DNA of 6,547 nt from Croceicoccus sp. (GTDB lineage: Bacteria > Pseudomonadota > Alphaproteobacteria > Sphingomonadales > Sphingomonadaceae). The notes under the pieces were generated by a model. The model made no database searches, was not told where the DNA came from, and saw nothing but the letters and a program-made list of their open reading frames with translations. Where the stretch lies: the NCBI GenBank assembly GCA_029936705.1, contig JAPYSD010000213.1:1-6547 (forward strand), given 5' to 3'. This document shows, piece after piece, positions 4,885 to 6,547 of the stretch (the stretch's first letter is position 1; every line of letters starts with the position of its first letter). A program made the position numbers and the translations under genes.

Positions 4885-5841
4885 TCAGTCCTCCTTCTTC
4901 TCGTTCTGGCCGCCCATGGAGCGCTTGAGCGCCTCCAGTTCCTCGTCGACCTTGTCGACGGCGGACAGCCCCTCGATCTGTTCGGCAAGCGACGGCTCGC
5001 CCTTCATGGCCATGCCCAGCGCATCGGCGTGCCCCTCGGCATAATCGACGCGGCGCTCCAGCATCTCGAACCGTGCCAGCGCCTCGTCGACGCGCTCGGT
5101 CGTCATCAGCTTGCGCAGGCGGACCCGGTTTTCCGCGCTTTCCAGGCGGGCCGCGATCATCGACTGTCGGCTACGCGCCTCGCGCAGGCGCTGCTGCAGC
5201 TTGGCGATGTCTTCCTCGTTGGCGCGCAGGCTCTGTTCCAGGACGTCCATTTCCTCGGACAGCTGGCGGGCCAGGTCGGCCGCCTTGCGCTTTTCCATCA
5301 GCGCGGCGCGGGCCAGGTCCTCGCGGCCCTTGGACAGGGCCAGCTGCGCTTTGTCCGCCCAGTCGGCCTGCAGCCCCTCAAGCTTCACCGCGTGACGCTG
5401 CATTTCCTTCTGGTCGGCGATGGTGCGGGCGGCGCCTGCACGAACCTCGACCAGCGTTTCCTCCATCTCGACGATGATCATGCGGATCATCTTCTCGGGA
5501 TCGTCGGCCTTCTCGATCATGTCCGAGAAGTTGGCGGCAATGATGTCACGGGTGCGTGAAAATATTCCCATCAATTGGGCTCCGTTCTGCCTCAGGCTGC
5601 TGCCGCCGCGAAAGCGGATCGGCTCATCGTCTTCATACTCTCGCTGGCGGCGCGATTCACCTTTTTCCCGCCTGGCCTTTTCGGCACGCTCGCGGTCGGT
5701 CATCAGCCGGGCCACTTCGCGGTCGAAGCGCGACGCGACCGCGTCGTCATCGGTCCACGGCGTGTCGGACAGCTTGCGACCGTCATCGGCGGGCGCTTTC
5801 TGCTTGTCCGTCTCGGGCGAAAGTTCTTTCTTGTCGTTCAT
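4885..5841 (-). CDS. pspA: Phage shock protein PspA, with an in-frame 90-residue N-terminal extension
   Basis: From M91 (position 5571) the product is a normal 228-aa PspA (E. coli 222). It begins MGIFSRTRDIIAANFSDMIE (membrane-binding amphipathic helix), then DDPEKM, EMEETLVEVR, KGREDLARAAL and RVDEALARFEMLERRV, all helical and coiled-coil ESCRT-III-like. PspA binds stressed inner membrane and, in enterobacteria, inhibits PspF. Upstream, the frame stays open for 90 more codons to an ATG at 5841 that has a good ribosome binding site (GAGAGGA, 4 nt before ATG). About three quarters of those codons end in G or C, as in the real genes. The extension is highly charged and probably disordered (KKELSPETDKQK, DREVARLMTDRERAEKA, RRQREYEDDEP). 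The internal ATG at 5571 has its own GGAG 8 nt upstream. Both starts may be used; annotations elsewhere may give only 4885-5571. PspA identity is certain, the start is not. Confidence 0.9.
   Translation of the reverse strand: MNDKKELSPETDKQKAPADDGRKLSDTPWTDDDAVASRFDREVARLMTDRERAEKARREKGESRRQREYEDDEPIRFRGGSSLRQNGAQLMGIFSRTRDIIAANFSDMIEKADDPEKMIRMIIVEMEETLVEVRAGAARTIADQKEMQRHAVKLEGLQADWADKAQLALSKGREDLARAALMEKRKAADLARQLSEEMDVLEQSLRANEEDIAKLQQRLREARSRQSMIAARLESAENRVRLRKLMTTERVDEALARFEMLERRVDYAEGHADALGMAMKGEPSLAEQIEGLSAVDKVDEELEALKRSMGGQNEKKED
5569..5583 (-). promoter_or_regulatory. Internal ribosome binding site and start for canonical-length PspA
   Basis: GGAG (5583-5580) stands 8 nt before the ATG at 5571-5569, which encodes the first residue of the universally placed MGIFSR start of PspA. 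The motif lies inside the extended reading frame, so the mRNA could yield a long (318 aa) and a short (228 aa) PspA. Confidence 0.55.
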
Positions 5842-5865
5842 ACTGTCCTCTCGAGGATATCAGCT

Positions 5866-6051
5866 TCAGGCCAGCACATAGGCCAGGGCCGGAGGGGCCT
5901 TGGCCGGCGATACCAGCTTGACGTCGCATACCGGCGGGAACGAGCAGGCCAGGTCGCGCACTGCATAGGCGCTGAGCGAAAGCATCGCGATCGCGGCGAA
6001 TATGCTGGTGGCCACAGGGCCGATCGTACCGGAATGACGAAAACTAAACAT
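5866..6051 (-). CDS. 61-aa single-span membrane protein, first gene of the psp operon
   Basis: A 62-codon frame starts at the ATG at 6051, about 25 nt downstream of the predicted sigma-54 start site, with GGGG 5 nt upstream. It ends 24 nt before the extended pspA start. The product has a short polar N-terminus (MFSFRHSGTIG), one hydrophobic segment at about residues 12-30 (VATSIFAAIAMLSLSAYAV), and a tail with two cysteines (C36, C42 in DLACSFPPVCDVKL) and a hydrophobic end (PPALAYVLA). I recognise no family; it is not PspD or PspG by eye. A longer in-frame reading to 6531 overlaps pspF on the other strand and lies upstream of the promoter, so it was rejected. Position right behind the regulated promoter suggests co-induction with PspA. 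The paired cysteines could face the periplasm, but topology is a guess. Confidence 0.65.
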   Translation of the reverse strand: MFSFRHSGTIGPVATSIFAAIAMLSLSAYAVRDLACSFPPVCDVKLVSPAKAPPALAYVLA

Positions 6052-6084
6052 GATGTCCCCACATCTTCGAACTATACCCGATAC

Positions 6085-6102
6085 ATTGCAGGGAGCGTGC
6101 CA
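6085..6102 (-). promoter_or_regulatory. Sigma-54 promoter of the psp operon
   Basis: Reading leftwards, TGGCACGCTCCCTGCAAT runs from 6102 to 6085. It matches the consensus TGGCACG-N4-TTGCW at all but one base and has the invariant GG (6101-6100), ten bases, then GC (6089-6088). Transcription should start about 12 nt further on, near 6076, giving a leader of about 25 nt before the 61-aa gene. With pspF divergent next to it, this is the promoter PspF is expected to activate. Confidence 0.9.
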
Positions 6103-6120
6103 ACTCTGAAAATATCGTAA

Positions 6121-6133
6121 TCTCAATGGGTTG
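6121..6133 (+). promoter_or_regulatory. IHF-like binding site between psp promoter and enhancer
   Basis: TCTCAATGGGTTG matches the IHF consensus WATCAANNNNTTR at all but one fixed base. It is flanked by an A/T-rich stretch (GAAAATATCGTAA at 6108-6120). It sits about 45-57 bp upstream of the predicted start site, the usual place for IHF to bend DNA between a sigma-54 promoter and its enhancer, as at the E. coli pspA promoter. Confidence 0.5.
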
Positions 6134-6165
6134 CAGATCCGACGCTGCGACGAGCACCGAAAATA

Positions 6166-6195
6166 TTGCCAAGAGTTGGGAATATGCGCTAACTT
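6166..6195 (+). promoter_or_regulatory. Possible pspF promoter overlapping the enhancer
   Basis: TTGCCA (6166-6171) and GCTAACTT (6188-6195, compare GCTANAWC) could form a weak alphaproteobacterial promoter facing pspF. Its start site would fall at or within a few bases of the pspF ATG, consistent with the absence of a Shine-Dalgarno and a leaderless message. This is weak pattern matching only. Confidence 0.2.
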
Positions 6196-6198
6196 CCG
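6172..6198. promoter_or_regulatory. Candidate PspF enhancer (upstream activating sequence)
   Basis: An imperfect inverted repeat, AGTTGG (6174-6179) and CTAACT (6189-6194), lies about 98-118 bp upstream of the predicted sigma-54 start site. In E. coli the PspF sites lie roughly 80-126 bp upstream. Another AGAGTTGG copy in inverse orientation (CCAACTCT, 6100-6107) overlaps the -24 element and is probably coincidental. The site ends just before the pspF start codon, so bound PspF could also limit its own expression. Confidence 0.4.
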
Positions 6199-6202
6199 GT
6201 GC

Positions 6203-6547
6203 ATGGATCGAGGCAAGCAGTTCGTCGGGCAGTCCAAGGCCATTCTCGATGCGGTCGAGCGGGCCAGCCGTGCCGCCGCGCTGTCGCGTCCGGTGCTGGT
6301 CATCGGCGAACGCGGGACCGGCAAGGAACTGATTGCCGAGCGACTGCACCACCTGTCTGACCGCTGGGGTGAGCCGCTGGTGGTGATGAACTGCGCCGCC
6401 CTGCCGGAAACGCTGATCGAAGCGGAACTGTTCGGACATGAGGCGGGTGCCTTCACGGGCGCTTCCAAGGCCCGGACCGGCCGGTTCGAGGAGGCGGACG
6501 GCGGTACGTTGTTCCTCGACGAGCTTGGCACCTTGTCGATGGCTGCG
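6203..6547 (+). CDS. pspF: PspF, sigma-54-dependent transcriptional activator of the psp operon (N-terminal part)
   Basis: The first 115 residues of an AAA+ enhancer-binding protein are present; the rest lies beyond the right edge. Visible are Walker A GERGTGKE (35-42), the sigma-54-contacting loop GAFTGA (82-87) within ELFGHEAGAFTGASKA, and Walker B GGTLFLDEL (100-108). There is no N-terminal regulatory domain before the AAA+ core (only about 30 residues, RGKQFVGQSKAILDAVERA), which is the hallmark of PspF, whose activity is held down by PspA instead. The divergent position next to a sigma-54 promoter and pspA confirms the assignment. The ATG at 6203 aligns with known PspF starts but has no good ribosome binding site. 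The C-terminal helix-turn-helix cannot be checked here. Confidence 0.95.
   Translation, partial: MDRGKQFVGQSKAILDAVERASRAAALSRPVLVIGERGTGKELIAERLHHLSDRWGEPLVVMNCAALPETLIEAELFGHEAGAFTGASKARTGRFEEADGGTLFLDELGTLSMAA

Noticed and set aside
5866..6531. 221-codon leftward frame overlapping pspF
   Set aside because: Its first part is antisense to pspF and lies upstream of the sigma-54 promoter; only the 61-codon end (start 6051) is plausible.
1..6547. Mobile elements, CRISPR arrays, tRNA or rRNA genes
   Set aside because: No terminal inverted repeats with transposase, no spaced direct repeats, and no cloverleaf or rRNA-like sequence were seen on either strand.

Overview
The window looks like chromosomal DNA of a GC-rich alphaproteobacterium, most probably a sphingomonad. 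That placement is an inference from the GC-rich third codon positions, the style of the PspA/PspB/PspC and SufE sequences, and a Caulobacter-type promoter match; no rRNA or other marker is present. I see no insertion sequence, phage gene, tRNA, rRNA or CRISPR array.

Layout. From 1 to 2207, two genes read leftwards: a secreted DUF885 protein cut by the left edge, preceded by a PhyH-like Fe(II)/2-oxoglutarate dioxygenase that starts with TTG. Positions 2208-2567 are non-coding and hold a plausible housekeeping promoter. A sufE gene (2568-2981, leftwards) follows, with a strong hairpin just ahead of its start codon. From 3024 to 6051 runs one tight leftward operon. In transcription order it is: a 61-aa single-span membrane protein, pspA with an in-frame 90-codon 5' extension, pspB, pspC, and then four small genes for membrane-anchored coiled-coil proteins. 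At the right edge pspF (6203 onward, cut by the window end) reads rightwards, divergent from the operon.

How it works together. This is a phage-shock-protein (Psp) envelope stress locus. PspF is a sigma-54 enhancer-binding activator. The 151-bp divergent gap and the start of pspF contain a near-consensus sigma-54 promoter (GG-N10-GC) facing the operon, an IHF-like site behind it, and an inverted repeat about 100-120 bp upstream that fits a PspF enhancer. PspA (membrane-binding effector and PspF inhibitor), PspB and PspC (inner-membrane sensors) make up the classical set.

The unusual part is the rest of the operon. The four small proteins after PspC each carry an N-terminal membrane segment. 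Each also repeats the tail motif found in PspB and PspC, roughly R-V/L-x-x-V/L-E-R-I-x-T-D followed in most by an E-I-E-x-L-R end. The locus therefore seems to encode six membrane proteins sharing one coiled-coil tail module, an expanded PspB/PspC-like family. The PspA extension (with its own ribosome binding site and an internal second start) and the 61-aa leader-gene protein are two further departures from the enterobacterial arrangement.
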